Shown: positions 17,592 through 27,003, numbered from the stretch's first letter. The stretch: DNA of 51,340 bases from Candidatus Scalindua sp. (GCA_021776915.1 JAIQZU010000075.1:1-51340), one strand, 5' to 3'. Made by a program: numbers and translations. Notes: generated from the sequence alone by a model not told the origin.

Positions 17592-18944
17592 TTACTTTGC
17601 GATCTTCTTAGGACTATATCTCGATTTTAGCAAATTTTCTACAAAAGGCTTTGCCTGGACGGTCATATTGAATTCAGGATTCAAGCTTCTACTTACACTT
17701 TCGATAGTCAGCATAGTTTTTGCCAGAAGAAACAAATCCGGCGGTATTTTCATTTTGTACTGAGAAACAAGCTTTACTATGCCCACCAGAAGCGGCCCTA
17801 TCCTTAACTCATTTAAAGGAACCCCGTGATAGCTATCCATAAGTTCGGCAAAACCTATATTCAGTTTTCTAATATCCACTTCATCTATTATACCCATTGC
17901 CATAAAGGCATCACTTATTTCCGGAACGTCTCGCTCAATAATGGCAGTCAAGATATTAGCAAGTTGGTCTTTTGTCGCTTCATCAATGCGCCCTATCATG
18001 CCATAGTCCAGGAAAACAATTTTATTGTCTTCTATGACAAATATATTACCAGGATGCGGGTCTGCATGGAAAAAACCGTCGACAAATATCTGCTTCAATA
18101 CAGCATCGGCCACATTTACGGATATTTGTTTCCTGTCCAGACCTGATTTCTCTATACTTTCTATATCTGTTATTTTTGTTCCTTCTATCCTTTCTATAGT
18201 CAGCACCCTTCCGGTTGACAAATCGTGAAATATCTTTGGAACATATACTGTATTGCTATCTTTAAAATTCAACTGAAATCTAACAATATGTGTCGCTTCT
18301 GCATTGAAATCAATTTCTTTCAGGATCGTTTCTTTAAATTCATTTACAATTCCTACAGGATTATAAATCTTGCCTTCCTCAATGTGCTTCTCAATTGATT
18401 TAGCCAACCCATCCAAAATCTTTAAATCTGTAGTAATAACTTTTCTTATATCCGGCCGCTGAATTTTCACAACACCCTTTTCGCCTGTTTTCAACTCGGC
18501 AAAATGCACCTGTGATAATGAGGCTGCCGCTACAGGCGTGCGTGAAAAATTATTAAATATTGTGTCGACAGGGTTCTTAAGCTCATTCCTGATCACTTCT
18601 TCTACTTTTTTATATTCAAAAGACGGAACATCATCCTGCAGTTTCTCAAATTCTTTACAAAGTTCCAAAGGTATGACGTCCGGCCGGGTACTTAAAATCT
18701 GGCCTAACTTAATGAATGTAGGCCCAAGCTCCTCTAATACTTTGCGAGCCCTGACAGGCACAGGCATACCAAAAATATCAAGCTTCTTCACAGGCCCGAA
18801 CCTGATAAGACCCTTGCTTACTATATTCTGGTCTATCTTTAAGCGGTCAATAATATAACCAAAGCCGTATTTAGCGAGAACCTGAAGTATATGGCGCAGT
18901 CTGTCTATATTTTGAATCTTTTGTGTGATATCTCCGAGAAACAA
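17592..18944 (-). CDS. ubiB: ABC1/UbiB (AarF) family atypical kinase, cut by in-frame TAA
   Basis: UbiB-type proteins are membrane-associated atypical kinases/ATPases needed for ubiquinone or related quinone metabolism. The core is intact: KLGQ motif (FIKLGQILSTRPD), Ala-rich loop PVAAASLSQVH, lysine in VVKIQRP, catalytic loop FFHADPHPGNIFV, and metal-binding LDYGMIG. The ORF stops at codon 451 (TAA, 17592-17594). Without this one codon it would run on in frame into the expected membrane C-terminus. The stop may be a true mutation, a sequencing error, or a read-through site. It lies 20 bp downstream of the phasin-like gene, a common pairing. Confidence 0.9.
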   Translation of the reverse strand: MFLGDITQKIQNIDRLRHILQVLAKYGFGYIIDRLKIDQNIVSKGLIRFGPVKKLDIFGMPVPVRARKVLEELGPTFIKLGQILSTRPDVIPLELCKEFEKLQDDVPSFEYKKVEEVIRNELKNPVDTIFNNFSRTPVAAASLSQVHFAELKTGEKGVVKIQRPDIRKVITTDLKILDGLAKSIEKHIEEGKIYNPVGIVNEFKETILKEIDFNAEATHIVRFQLNFKDSNTVYVPKIFHDLSTGRVLTIERIEGTKITDIESIEKSGLDRKQISVNVADAVLKQIFVDGFFHADPHPGNIFVIEDNKIVFLDYGMIGRIDEATKDQLANILTAIIERDVPEISDAFMAMGIIDEVDIRKLNIGFAELMDSYHGVPLNELRIGPLLVGIVKLVSQYKMKIPPDLFLLAKTMLTIESVSRSLNPEFNMTVQAKPFVENLLKSRYSPKKIAK

Positions 18945-18964
18945 ATTGAAACTCCTGTTTTAAT

Positions 18965-19261
18965 TTACTTATTCAGCTTTTTTCTTAATTGCTCAATCTC
19001 AGATTTAACTTCATTGAGTTCTTTGCGGGTGGGCAGATTCAATTTCTCCGTAACACTCTTAACAATCTTTTCAATCTTATCCTCTACTTCATTCAAACTC
19101 TCTTCTCCCTTTTCAATCAACTCATTGACCAGATTCCTGCCCTCCTCTTGACCAAGCTCACCCTTTTTAACCAATTCGTTCACAACATCCTCTATTTTAT
19201 CTTTAGATACCAACAACGCTCCAAGTCCTAAACTAAGTGCTTTCTTTAAAAGATCCTGCAT
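18965..19261 (-). CDS. Phasin-like coiled-coil protein
   Basis: This 98-residue, highly charged protein starts MQDLLKKALSLGLGALLVSKD and continues as Glu/Lys-rich amphipathic helix ending in a heptad-like EIEQLRKKLNK. It resembles the short phasin/PhaF-superfamily proteins often encoded just before ABC1/UbiB genes. A perfect AAGGAGG lies 9 bases before the ATG. Possible roles are polymer-granule or membrane association. No residue proves either, so function remains open. Confidence 0.75.
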   Translation of the reverse strand: MQDLLKKALSLGLGALLVSKDKIEDVVNELVKKGELGQEEGRNLVNELIEKGEESLNEVEDKIEKIVKSVTEKLNLPTRKELNEVKSEIEQLRKKLNK

Positions 19262-19492
19262 AATTCATAACCTCCTTTTTAATAAATTTCTATTTCCTTA
19301 AAATACCAGCCAATCACATTGTATAGAGTTTTATTCTATAATCGTTGCCATAAAACATCAAATTGTAACTATTCATCATTTTTTTCTTTAAGGATTATTT
19401 GCCTGCATGCACACACTGTTCTTACTGCCAGAACCAAAGTCTCACTCCAACATTATAATACTTGCATTAATTAATACAAAAGAGTATTTTTC

Positions 19493-20782
19493 TTATTCCC
19501 CCCTGGACTTTTCACTACAGTACAGTGAAATGCGTGCCAACAATCGGAAAAATGGTACAAGATGTAATCCCAATAACGCTTTACCGGTATTGAGAAGTGA
19601 TACTGAAATATCACGATCAGAGTCCGCCCAGCACAAGATATTGCTGAATCCAAGATGTCCAAATGCATGTTGGGTAAATGGCCCATACATACCAAACGGA
19701 CTGCTTCCAAGTATCAAACCGGCGCTGTAGCGCATGGGAAACATTACCGTGCGGTCTATCTCAGGCTTCCCTGCCTCCATAGTTGCGCGGCGGATAGTGA
19801 TTGGCTCGAATACACGCACACCGTCCAATTCTCCTCCATTCAGCAACAGTTGAAAAAACCTCGACACCTCATCGGCAGTGGATACTATGTTTGCAGAGGG
19901 AATAATCTCCTTCATGAAGCGCGCGTCATTGGAAATACGCACAATCTCTTTCCAGGAAGAACCGAGCGCTCTTTTAGCATAGATTGAAAATGGGAAAATC
20001 ACAGGGCAACCTGTATAATAATTGACGGCAACCTTGTCGTTATCTTCATCACATGTGCCATAATTAAAATAGCTGAAACCGAGCGGTCTTTTCAGTGTCT
20101 CGACCAGTAGCTCCCTGATATCCTTACCCGTAACACGGCGCACAATTTCACCCAGGATAAAACCACCGGTTATTGCATGATACGCCATCCGCCGCCCACC
20201 ACGTGACACAGGCTTAGATTTAAATAACAACTTCGTGAATGCATCGTGATCAAACACAATTTCCGGGTCTATATTTCGAGGAATGTTTGGAATGCCGCCG
20301 CGATGTGAAAGGATGTGACAGATAGTGATATCTTCTTTTCCAAAGGAAACAAACTCAGGGATATAATAGCTGACAGGGTCCATTATATTTATTTTGCCGC
20401 GTTCTGCCAGCAGATGTATAAGCATCGCAGTAACTGCTTTAGAAGCAGAAAACAGACAGATTGGCGTATCAGGTGTAGCCGGTATCTTTTCAATATCCGG
20501 TCCATCACCGGGGCCATTACCTCTGGCATACCCGATTGCCCGTTTAAGCACAACTTTACCGCGGCGACGAAGACAGAATGAAATTGCCGGATGAATCCCT
20601 GTGCAGTAGAGGTCTTCTACAGCCGACCAGATGGACTCCACCCCCCTCTTACTCATGCCGGCGTCAGATGGATCTACTTCATCTTCCGGCCTGTAACTGG
20701 TAACGTTCTTTAACTCTTTCGGTACTTTAATCGTTTTGTACAAATACCGGTTCAATGGTAAATCTCTAATTGACATCAACAT
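19493..20782 (-). CDS. Serine hydrolase, beta-lactamase/esterase (class C-like) family
   Basis: This 429-residue protein has the penicillin-binding fold signature: SASK at 112-115 (Ser112, Lys115), tyrosine motif YHAITGGFILGEI (Tyr201) and a late FGHLGFSN in the HxG position. Relatives of this type (EstB, LACTB-like) are mostly esterases or peptidases, and beta-lactam hydrolysis should not be assumed. No signal peptide is evident at the N-terminus (MLMSIRDLPLNRYLYK), so it may be cytoplasmic. GAGGT lies 7 bases before the start. A MITE-like element is directly upstream. Confidence 0.85.
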   Translation of the reverse strand: MLMSIRDLPLNRYLYKTIKVPKELKNVTSYRPEDEVDPSDAGMSKRGVESIWSAVEDLYCTGIHPAISFCLRRRGKVVLKRAIGYARGNGPGDGPDIEKIPATPDTPICLFSASKAVTAMLIHLLAERGKINIMDPVSYYIPEFVSFGKEDITICHILSHRGGIPNIPRNIDPEIVFDHDAFTKLLFKSKPVSRGGRRMAYHAITGGFILGEIVRRVTGKDIRELLVETLKRPLGFSYFNYGTCDEDNDKVAVNYYTGCPVIFPFSIYAKRALGSSWKEIVRISNDARFMKEIIPSANIVSTADEVSRFFQLLLNGGELDGVRVFEPITIRRATMEAGKPEIDRTVMFPMRYSAGLILGSSPFGMYGPFTQHAFGHLGFSNILCWADSDRDISVSLLNTGKALLGLHLVPFFRLLARISLYCSEKSRGE

Positions 20783-20809
20783 ATGCAGACCTCGTTGGAT
20801 AACTTTATT

Positions 20810-20945
20810 TTAACCTCATAGCGATTTTATATTACATGCCGTTGTAGCCGCTGGCTTTAGCCTGCGTTTTTCCTCACTTGATGGGTTTGCGTAAGTTACG
20901 CAACCTCAAGGTTGCGGCTACGAGATCGCTCAATTTAGTCTTTAA
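20810..20945. mobile_element. MITE-like element, copy B (with flanking TTTAA duplication)
   Basis: Between TTTAA (20810-20814) and TTTAA (20941-20945) lies a copy of the element at 14554-14682, in the opposite orientation. The right end ATCGCTCAATTTAG is clear, while the left end (CCTCATAGCGATTTT) has lost a few bases. The internal hairpins GCTGGCTTTAGCC and GCAACCTCAAGGTTGC are present. It is between the serine hydrolase and the uspA promoter. Confidence 0.7.
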
Positions 20946-21020
20946 TATAGAAATATGACATATATTCTAATGAAATATTAAGCATTTTCAACAGTTTCCA
21001 TTCTGTCGCGAGTAACATGC

Positions 21021-21050
21021 TTGACAAAGAATTTATTGTTATAGTATAAA
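21021..21050 (+). promoter_or_regulatory. Sigma-70 promoter of the UspA gene
   Basis: A perfect TTGACA (21021-21026) and TATAAA (21045-21050) are 18 bp apart. The start point would be near 21057, giving a leader of about 35 nt with GGAGGGAG ahead of the ATG at 21091. Confidence 0.7.
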
Positions 21051-21090
21051 TGGAAGGCTTAACTGTTAATATAATGGAGGGAGAAACGTA

Positions 21091-21558
21091 ATGAAACATA
21101 TTCTAGTGACAACCGATTTTTCAGAAGCGGCTGAATCGGCATTTAATTATGCAAAGGGACAACTCAAGCTGGCGGGAAAAGAGAAGAGCAGGATCACTCT
21201 TTTAAAGGTGATTGACGTCGTGCCGCCGGCAAATATTAAATTTGAGTACGGCTTGGCGATTGCTGACAAAAAGGGAATGCTGGAGAAAATATACAAACAG
21301 GCTTCAGAGAAAATTCGGGAAATAGCTAAAAAACACTTTCCCGCTTTACCCGTAGATACCGTAGTCATTAAACCAAAGAAAGCTACATACCAGGAAATAA
21401 TTAATTTTGCAAAAACTCATAATGTGGACATGATAGTGATTTCAACTCATGGAAGAACCGGGGTGAAACACTTTCTTCTGGGAAGTGTAGCAGAGCGTGT
21501 TGTACGCCGGTCTCCGTGTCCAGTCATGGTAGTCCCGGCAGGAATCACAAAGAAGTAA
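21091..21558 (+). CDS. Universal stress protein (UspA family)
   Basis: This single-domain 155-residue protein begins HILVTTDFSEAAESA, the family start. It ends with STHGRTGVKHFLLGSVAERVVRRSPCPVMVV, which contains the ATP-binding G-x2-G-x(7-9)-G-S motif. It is therefore of the nucleotide-binding UspA class. Such proteins support survival in stress or starvation. It stands alone with its own strong promoter and a GGAGGGAG ribosome-binding site. Confidence 0.92.
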   Translation: MKHILVTTDFSEAAESAFNYAKGQLKLAGKEKSRITLLKVIDVVPPANIKFEYGLAIADKKGMLEKIYKQASEKIREIAKKHFPALPVDTVVIKPKKATYQEIINFAKTHNVDMIVISTHGRTGVKHFLLGSVAERVVRRSPCPVMVVPAGITKK

Positions 21559-21661
21559 ACTTATGCCTTAAAAGATATAGAAAAGGCCAGGATGATGTTA
21601 ATCATGATCAGGTCGTAGTGTAGAATATTATTCATTCAAAAGACTATAATTGTGTAGGGTA

Positions 21662-23692
21662 TCAACGGAATCTTATTTCTCCACCTACTGCAAATAGATG
21701 ATCTGTATAGTCGTCTATGTCGGCGATATGGGATTCATCATAATCGTATAAGCTATATTTACTCCACAAAGTCATATTCTTTCTAATCTTATGTTTCACT
21801 CCCAGCGTTAATGTCTGCAGTGTATAGTCGTGTTCCAGTGGCAAACCTATAGGATCCGGTGCATAATCAGTAACACTTTCATCATAGTTGCCGGCCAGAG
21901 TTGCCTGGTAGTCTGCGGAGAACTCAGTCTTTTCATTCAGAGCGAATATAGCTGTATTCACAAAGGTGGTAGAACTGCCCTCAAAGGCCCGCAGCGGCGC
22001 CCTTGCATCCCATCTGGCCCTTGACTTCGCCACAAGGTTCTGATGCATAACCATGCTGGTTAGGAAAAGATTGCTGAAGGGCGTAACTGTCACACTGCCG
22101 CTGAAGGTCTGCGTATCAGTATGTGCCTGCTCACTGCTCAGACCTTCCATCTTTGAATCTATCTCCTGACCCCGGTATTCATACCGGAATGTAGTTGACA
22201 CTGCACTTACCGGATGTGACGTCAGTCTGATTGTGTAGATATCAGTATCAATATCCTGCTCTTCAATAAATGCAGAGTAGCCTCCGGAAATGTTTCCGGC
22301 CTCAATGTCAAGATCATCATCGTATTCGTTTTTCTCAAATTCCTTACGATATTGGATGGAACCACTAAACCTTTTGAAGGGATAAAAACTCAGACCTGCC
22401 GTATATGTCTGTCTGTCATAATCCATATCTGTATCCCTCTGGAAGAAATCGGTCATACTTTCCTTTTCCTTTACTTCGATATCGTCCTGCTGCCACCCGG
22501 CCTCAAAGTAAGGGACAATACGTGGTATCCTTTTATAAGTAACTCTAATAGCCTCGCCAAAGGTTGTATTATTAGTCCTTGCCGTAATGTCATGTTCTTG
22601 AACAGGTGCTCTATCATTTTTATATGACGAAACACTATCCCTGTGAACATTCTTTAACCTGAAAGAGCCCTGGACAGTAAGATCTTTTATGGGGCTGGCC
22701 AGAACATTGAAGTTCCATAGATGCGAGTTTACATCACTATCGGAATCTGAATCAAACCAGTTATTTCTGAATCCACCCGGATTAATTGCCCCGGCAGAAT
22801 TAAAGGTTTGAATACTTGTCTCTGAGTCATTGTCTACCTTGGTATACCTGTAACCTCCGGAGATACTTAATTTTTTGTTAATAGTTTTATCTATCTTCAC
22901 CGTAGTTTGAGAAGATTCATAATAGGTAGCTTTTTCATCAATAACAGTGGCATCAGCTGCACTTGGGAGTCCATTAGTAAAGTTTTTTTCTGTCCTTGTT
23001 GTTTCTACGTCAGTAAATTCCCAACGTTGTTCTACCTCTATATTAGCAATATCGTGTTTGTATTCAGATCCTATCTTGATAATATTTGCGTTGTCATCAA
23101 CGTCTTTAATTGTAGGAACAATATGGCGGTTAACAGTTTCAGTAGCTTCACCCCACGTGAGAGAAGAGATCTCTCCGTCTCTTAACTTTTTTTCATAACT
23201 GAATGTAAAAATGGGAAGATCCGGAAGTGTCAGGCCAAGCTCCAGGAGGAAGTTCTGCCTGTCAGCTATGGGTTCTTCAGGTATTACAAAAAAAGGCGTG
23301 TTAAAATTCTTATACACACCTCCGCTGCTATCGTAATAGTGCGGAAATCTTTTATAATTAAGGCGGGCATAAAAGAGGTCTTCCTTCAACACCTCTAATC
23401 TCAAATCGTGGTTTCTCTGACCCGGCAGGGTTTTTATCTCTGACTTAATCAGCCAGCCATCTTTTAAGGGATAACGCAGCTTTAAATGCTCAAGTCCTCC
23501 AATAAATGAATCGTCCCTTAACTGCCAGTCCTCACGGAATTTCTCCTTGTCCCTGCTCCTGGCGATATCCCCTCCATAAAAAGATGTAGAAAAGTAAGCG
23601 GGAGGCTGTTCCGCTGACACTATAGACGTATGTAAAAATCCAAGAGAGGCAAGGATTATTCCTCCGAATATAGTTGCAAGGTATTTATACAT
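21662..23692 (-). CDS. Outer-membrane beta-barrel of MtrB/PioB type
   Basis: This 676-residue protein has an N-terminal signal peptide (to about residue 27, SIVSA-E) and then repeated amphipathic beta-strands to a terminal aromatic/charged strand ending GGEIRFR, as expected for an outer-membrane barrel. The start of the mature part (QPPAYFSTSFYGGD) and the length match decaheme-associated MtrB/PioB-family proteins. In those systems the barrel is a sheath that holds a periplasmic multiheme cytochrome through the outer membrane. The gene follows, by 10 bp, an octaheme DmsE/MtrA-type cytochrome, which supports this reading. The exact number of strands is not determined here. Confidence 0.8.
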   Translation of the reverse strand: MYKYLATIFGGIILASLGFLHTSIVSAEQPPAYFSTSFYGGDIARSRDKEKFREDWQLRDDSFIGGLEHLKLRYPLKDGWLIKSEIKTLPGQRNHDLRLEVLKEDLFYARLNYKRFPHYYDSSGGVYKNFNTPFFVIPEEPIADRQNFLLELGLTLPDLPIFTFSYEKKLRDGEISSLTWGEATETVNRHIVPTIKDVDDNANIIKIGSEYKHDIANIEVEQRWEFTDVETTRTEKNFTNGLPSAADATVIDEKATYYESSQTTVKIDKTINKKLSISGGYRYTKVDNDSETSIQTFNSAGAINPGGFRNNWFDSDSDSDVNSHLWNFNVLASPIKDLTVQGSFRLKNVHRDSVSSYKNDRAPVQEHDITARTNNTTFGEAIRVTYKRIPRIVPYFEAGWQQDDIEVKEKESMTDFFQRDTDMDYDRQTYTAGLSFYPFKRFSGSIQYRKEFEKNEYDDDLDIEAGNISGGYSAFIEEQDIDTDIYTIRLTSHPVSAVSTTFRYEYRGQEIDSKMEGLSSEQAHTDTQTFSGSVTVTPFSNLFLTSMVMHQNLVAKSRARWDARAPLRAFEGSSTTFVNTAIFALNEKTEFSADYQATLAGNYDESVTDYAPDPIGLPLEHDYTLQTLTLGVKHKIRKNMTLWSKYSLYDYDESHIADIDDYTDHLFAVGGEIRFR

Positions 23693-23702
23693 TGGAATTC
23701 CC

Positions 23703-24464
23703 CTAATACCTTAAGTGATCATCAAAATTTGAGCCGTGCACGGCGGTATGGCATGCAGCGCTGAAACAGGATCCTCTCGGCATACGGTTGTCGTGATCAG
23801 AGTCTCCTATCCAGAATCTGCTGGGATCTGTTTGGGTTTGAAAGTGGCACCGGAGACAAAGATTAGAATCCCTTGCAATAAGGAGTTTGTCATTCACAGA
23901 ACCATGTACCTTATGACAGATAGAACAGCCTTCTCTCATCGCTTCGTGCTCGAATACAAATGGCCCCCTTTGCTCAGGATGGCATTTGAAACATATCTCG
24001 TTAATATCCAACTGAGAGGTTAGTGACCATGGACGCGCATGCATCTGCCCCATAGGGTTGTGGCAGTCTGCACAACTTACTATTCCCTCGAGCACAGGAT
24101 GGTGATATTGCAACCTGAATTCCGCTTTCTTGTCCAAGTGGCAGCGAAAACATATTTCTGGATTCTTATTCGGATTGATGATTAGATCTGGTTCATACTC
24201 ATTCTCCATATGCAGGCTTCCAGGCCCATGGCATATACCGCAACCCAAGCCTTCCTTTTCCATATCCTTAGCAGAAATACGGGCATGTGTAGTATTTTCA
24301 AAAAACTCAGATTGCTCTTTGTGGCAGGGTTTGCATTGGCTTATCTTTGTATATTCTGCCCCAGGTATGGTTAAGGGAGGCACTACAGAGGTTTTCTGAT
24401 AGATACCGCATGAGACAGCCCCCAAAGTCAATATTAACACAAAAATCTGCCATAATTCTTTCAT
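23703..24464 (-). CDS. Multiheme c-type cytochrome, DmsE/MtrA type (about 8 hemes)
   Basis: This 253-residue protein carries seven CxxCH heme sites (CKPCH, CGICH, CFRCH, CADCH, CFKCH, CSICH, CLRCH). An eighth, unusual CFSAACH site near the C-terminus has four residues between the cysteines. The sequence ends HGSNFDDH, typical of DmsE-like periplasmic cytochromes. The N-terminus has a hydrophobic stretch ending GAVSC (Cys19), a possible lipobox. It overlaps the tetraheme gene by ATGA and lies 10 bp before the barrel gene. Predicted role: carry electrons from the periplasm into the outer-membrane barrel. Confidence 0.9.
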   Translation of the reverse strand: MKELWQIFVLILTLGAVSCGIYQKTSVVPPLTIPGAEYTKISQCKPCHKEQSEFFENTTHARISAKDMEKEGLGCGICHGPGSLHMENEYEPDLIINPNKNPEICFRCHLDKKAEFRLQYHHPVLEGIVSCADCHNPMGQMHARPWSLTSQLDINEICFKCHPEQRGPFVFEHEAMREGCSICHKVHGSVNDKLLIARDSNLCLRCHFQTQTDPSRFWIGDSDHDNRMPRGSCFSAACHTAVHGSNFDDHLRY

Positions 24465-25060
24465 TTCTTTATCTCTTTAACAGGTTTATGATGTTCTATC
24501 ATCATCTTGCGTAGAGGGTAATAAAAATCCACCTTTCCTCCATCAGGTGTTGAATCCCTCTCAGGATTCCAGGTGGGGCTTTCAGGATTATGACACTTCC
24601 GGCATGTCTCTTCGGTAGACATTGTTAACCCATTCTCCCTGGCCTTATCAATATTCTCCATAATCTCCAAATACATATATTCTTCCCCGGGACCATGACA
24701 CGATTCACACTGCACCCCGTCCTCAACCCTCAAGTCTTCGCTTACTTTTTCCTCGGTAAACTCGTAACAAGTGGCATGGCAGCGCAGACACTTTCCGCTC
24801 TGTTGAGGATCTCTTATCCCCAGACCGGAGGCAATCTCTCTGGCCTCAGGGGTACCCAATGTGTAAAAAGCCTTAGAATGGGCGGTGTTGGTCCAAATAT
24901 CGTACTGGTCACCCAATTCTTTTTTCTTGTGGCACAGTTTGCACATTTCTACACCGACATAATTATGCCTCATGGGAGTCCCTGAAAGAACTTCGATGGG
25001 CTGAAAGATTGGTGTAATCATCAACAAAATCAAAAAAATTATCCTGAGCACTTTATACAT
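24461..25060 (-). CDS. Tetraheme c-type cytochrome (cytochrome c554-like)
   Basis: This 199-residue exported protein has a signal peptide (about 1-26) followed by four heme sites: CKLCH, CLRCH, CESCH and CRKCH. The spacing and the WTNTAHSKAFYTL and CESCHGPGEEY segments resemble cytochrome c554-type proteins. It is the first gene of the three-gene operon and probably passes electrons to the octaheme cytochrome. AAGGGCG lies about 8 bases before the ATG. The electron donor is not identifiable from this window. Confidence 0.9.
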   Translation of the reverse strand: MYKVLRIIFLILLMITPIFQPIEVLSGTPMRHNYVGVEMCKLCHKKKELGDQYDIWTNTAHSKAFYTLGTPEAREIASGLGIRDPQQSGKCLRCHATCYEFTEEKVSEDLRVEDGVQCESCHGPGEEYMYLEIMENIDKARENGLTMSTEETCRKCHNPESPTWNPERDSTPDGGKVDFYYPLRKMMIEHHKPVKEIKK

Positions 25061-25261
25061 ATTTTTCGCCCTTAAGTTATTTTCAAATTACCACAGCTAA
25101 TTAGCATAGTCAATAGGTGGTTTAATCAATTAAGATAACATAAACACATTATATAATCAGCTTAATCTTTTAAGTTTCTGGTGATACCCGATAAACCGCA
25201 GCTAACCACATGAACAAAAATAAGCAGCTTCTTTCTAAAAGAACATGGAGACTAAACAAAT

Positions 25262-25705
25262 TTAATTCTCTTTGAAGATAATATCGTCATAATACAACTC
25301 TATCTTGTGTTTGTGTTTCAATTCTTCCTGTGCCAGAATCCTGCATAAATTTTTCATATCTTCATTATCTGATGATTGGGACATGCTGACATAAAAGTTA
25401 TACGCCTGCTGCTCCTTCTTCATAGCAACAATCAACACATCCTGAAAGTCCTTTATGTCCGTAACATCCTTGTCAATCAGGTATTCCGTAATGTGAAGGT
25501 CTTGTGTCTCATCAGGTTCAAATTTTGTTACTTTTGAAGTATCAAAATTTTGCAGCATTTCCTTGTGTTTTACCTCTTCATCGGCAAGTTCTTTTAACCA
25601 CACCTTTGATGCTGAGTCTTTTGTAATATCTATCGCTTCCATATAAAATCTATAAGACTTCTCTTCTTCTTCTGCAGCCTTAATAATAAGTTCTTTTACA
25701 TCCAT
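25262..25705 (-). CDS. Ferritin-like diiron protein (rubrerythrin-type)
   Basis: The 147-residue four-helix protein has two ferritin-like diiron half-sites: an early E..EEKSYRFY with DEEVKH, and a second KKEQQAYNFY with AQEELKH. It lacks the rubredoxin domain of classical rubrerythrin, so it belongs to the short rubrerythrin-like group often tied to peroxide or oxygen defence in anaerobes. A perfect AAGGAGG lies 9 bases before the ATG. It appears to be a single gene. Confidence 0.88.
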   Translation of the reverse strand: MDVKELIIKAAEEEEKSYRFYMEAIDITKDSASKVWLKELADEEVKHKEMLQNFDTSKVTKFEPDETQDLHITEYLIDKDVTDIKDFQDVLIVAMKKEQQAYNFYVSMSQSSDNEDMKNLCRILAQEELKHKHKIELYYDDIIFKEN

Positions 25706-26007
25706 TTTTGCTATTCCTCCTTATATTTGCCTGTTTTTACAAATAAATTAAGCCCTGGCAGTTTACATTGCCGACTCTACGCCTGAAAGAAACCTGGCAG
25801 GCGGGAAGCGAACGCATCGAAACGACCATATCGTAAATTATACTCATAAGCTTAATAATTTCCTTAGATTTCTTTTTATTTGTTTTAGTTATTTTGTTAG
25901 AAATATAAAATTATGTGATAAAATCTGAAAATCATTGAAATCTTGAGCCGCTTTGTTAGAATGTTCACTCTGATAAAAATAACGATTACTGTTCATCCAG
26001 TTTTGAT

Positions 26008-26997
26008 ATGACATATTTAATTACGGCAAAAGAGGTGCAATCTGTACTGACATATCCGCTCTCTTTGAAGACGGTTGAGTCTGCATTCAAGGCTTTTGGA
26101 CAGGGCATGGTTTGCCTGCCTCCAAAGTTATACCTGACATTCAAAGATGGCGACCTGCGTTCAATGTCTGCTTATATAAATGCTCCGGCCATGAACATTG
26201 CCGGAATTAAATCAGTTAATGTCCATCCTGACAATCAAAAGAAATTCGGCCTGCCAACCGTAATGGCTACTATCCTCTTAACAGACCCGAAGAACGGGTT
26301 TAACATTGCCGTATTAGATGGCACACACATTACAAATATGCGTACCGGTGCAGCAGGCGGTGTAGCAACTAAGTACTTATCTAGAAAAAACAGCAAAGTT
26401 ATGGCCTTGATCGGTGCGGGCGCTCAAGCCCGCACTCAATTACACCATATCATGCTTACCAGAAAACTGGAAGAAGTCCGCGTACACGCACGTCCCGAAA
26501 TGTCCATTATTAAATTCTGCAGGGAGATGTCCAGGGAATATCCAGAAGTCACTTTCATTCCTGAGCCTGACGGCAAGAAAGCCTGCTCTGGCGCAGATAT
26601 TGTTACCACAGCCACAACTGCAAGAAAACCAATTATCAGGAAATCATGGATCGATCAGGGTACGCACATTAATGGTATTGGCGCTGATGCTGAAGGAAAG
26701 CAGGAACTGGAGACTGCCTTGACTATATCCTGTAAGATTGTAATTGATGAATGGCAGCAGGCCTCTCACTCAGGAGAAATCAATGTTCCAATTTCCAGGG
26801 GCAAACTAAAGAAAAAAGACATCTACGCAGAACTTGGAGCAATTGTTGCCGGCAGAAAAAAAGGCAGAACATCAGACAAAGAAATCACTTTATTTGATTC
26901 AACAGGTTTAGCTATACAGGATGTTTCTACTGCATACGTTGTATACAAAGCATTAATGAAGAAACGAAAGAAACCAAAGCAGATAAAGCTGTTCTAA
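26008..26997 (+). CDS. Ornithine cyclodeaminase / mu-crystallin family dehydrogenase
   Basis: This 329-residue NAD(P)-binding protein has the family order: substrate half with GIKSVNVHPDN and LTDPKNGFNIAVLDGTHITNMRTGAAGGVATKY (key residues in the TNMRTGAA stretch), then the nucleotide site ALIGAGAQA (about 132-140), and the closing LFDSTGLAIQDVSTA. Relatives are ornithine cyclodeaminase, archaeal alanine dehydrogenase and ketimine reductase, and the substrate cannot be chosen from sequence alone. The ATG lacks a clear ribosome-binding site. Pairing with an amino-acid dehydrogenase 6 bp downstream suggests a role in amino-acid oxidation. Confidence 0.87.
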   Translation: MTYLITAKEVQSVLTYPLSLKTVESAFKAFGQGMVCLPPKLYLTFKDGDLRSMSAYINAPAMNIAGIKSVNVHPDNQKKFGLPTVMATILLTDPKNGFNIAVLDGTHITNMRTGAAGGVATKYLSRKNSKVMALIGAGAQARTQLHHIMLTRKLEEVRVHARPEMSIIKFCREMSREYPEVTFIPEPDGKKACSGADIVTTATTARKPIIRKSWIDQGTHINGIGADAEGKQELETALTISCKIVIDEWQQASHSGEINVPISRGKLKKKDIYAELGAIVAGRKKGRTSDKEITLFDSTGLAIQDVSTAYVVYKALMKKRKKPKQIKLF

Positions 26998-27003
26998 TAA
27001 GAA

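Noticed and set aside
19493-20782. Antibiotic-resistance beta-lactamase
   Set aside because: SxxK and the tyrosine motif are shared with esterases and peptidases, and no signal peptide is visible, so resistance is not supported.
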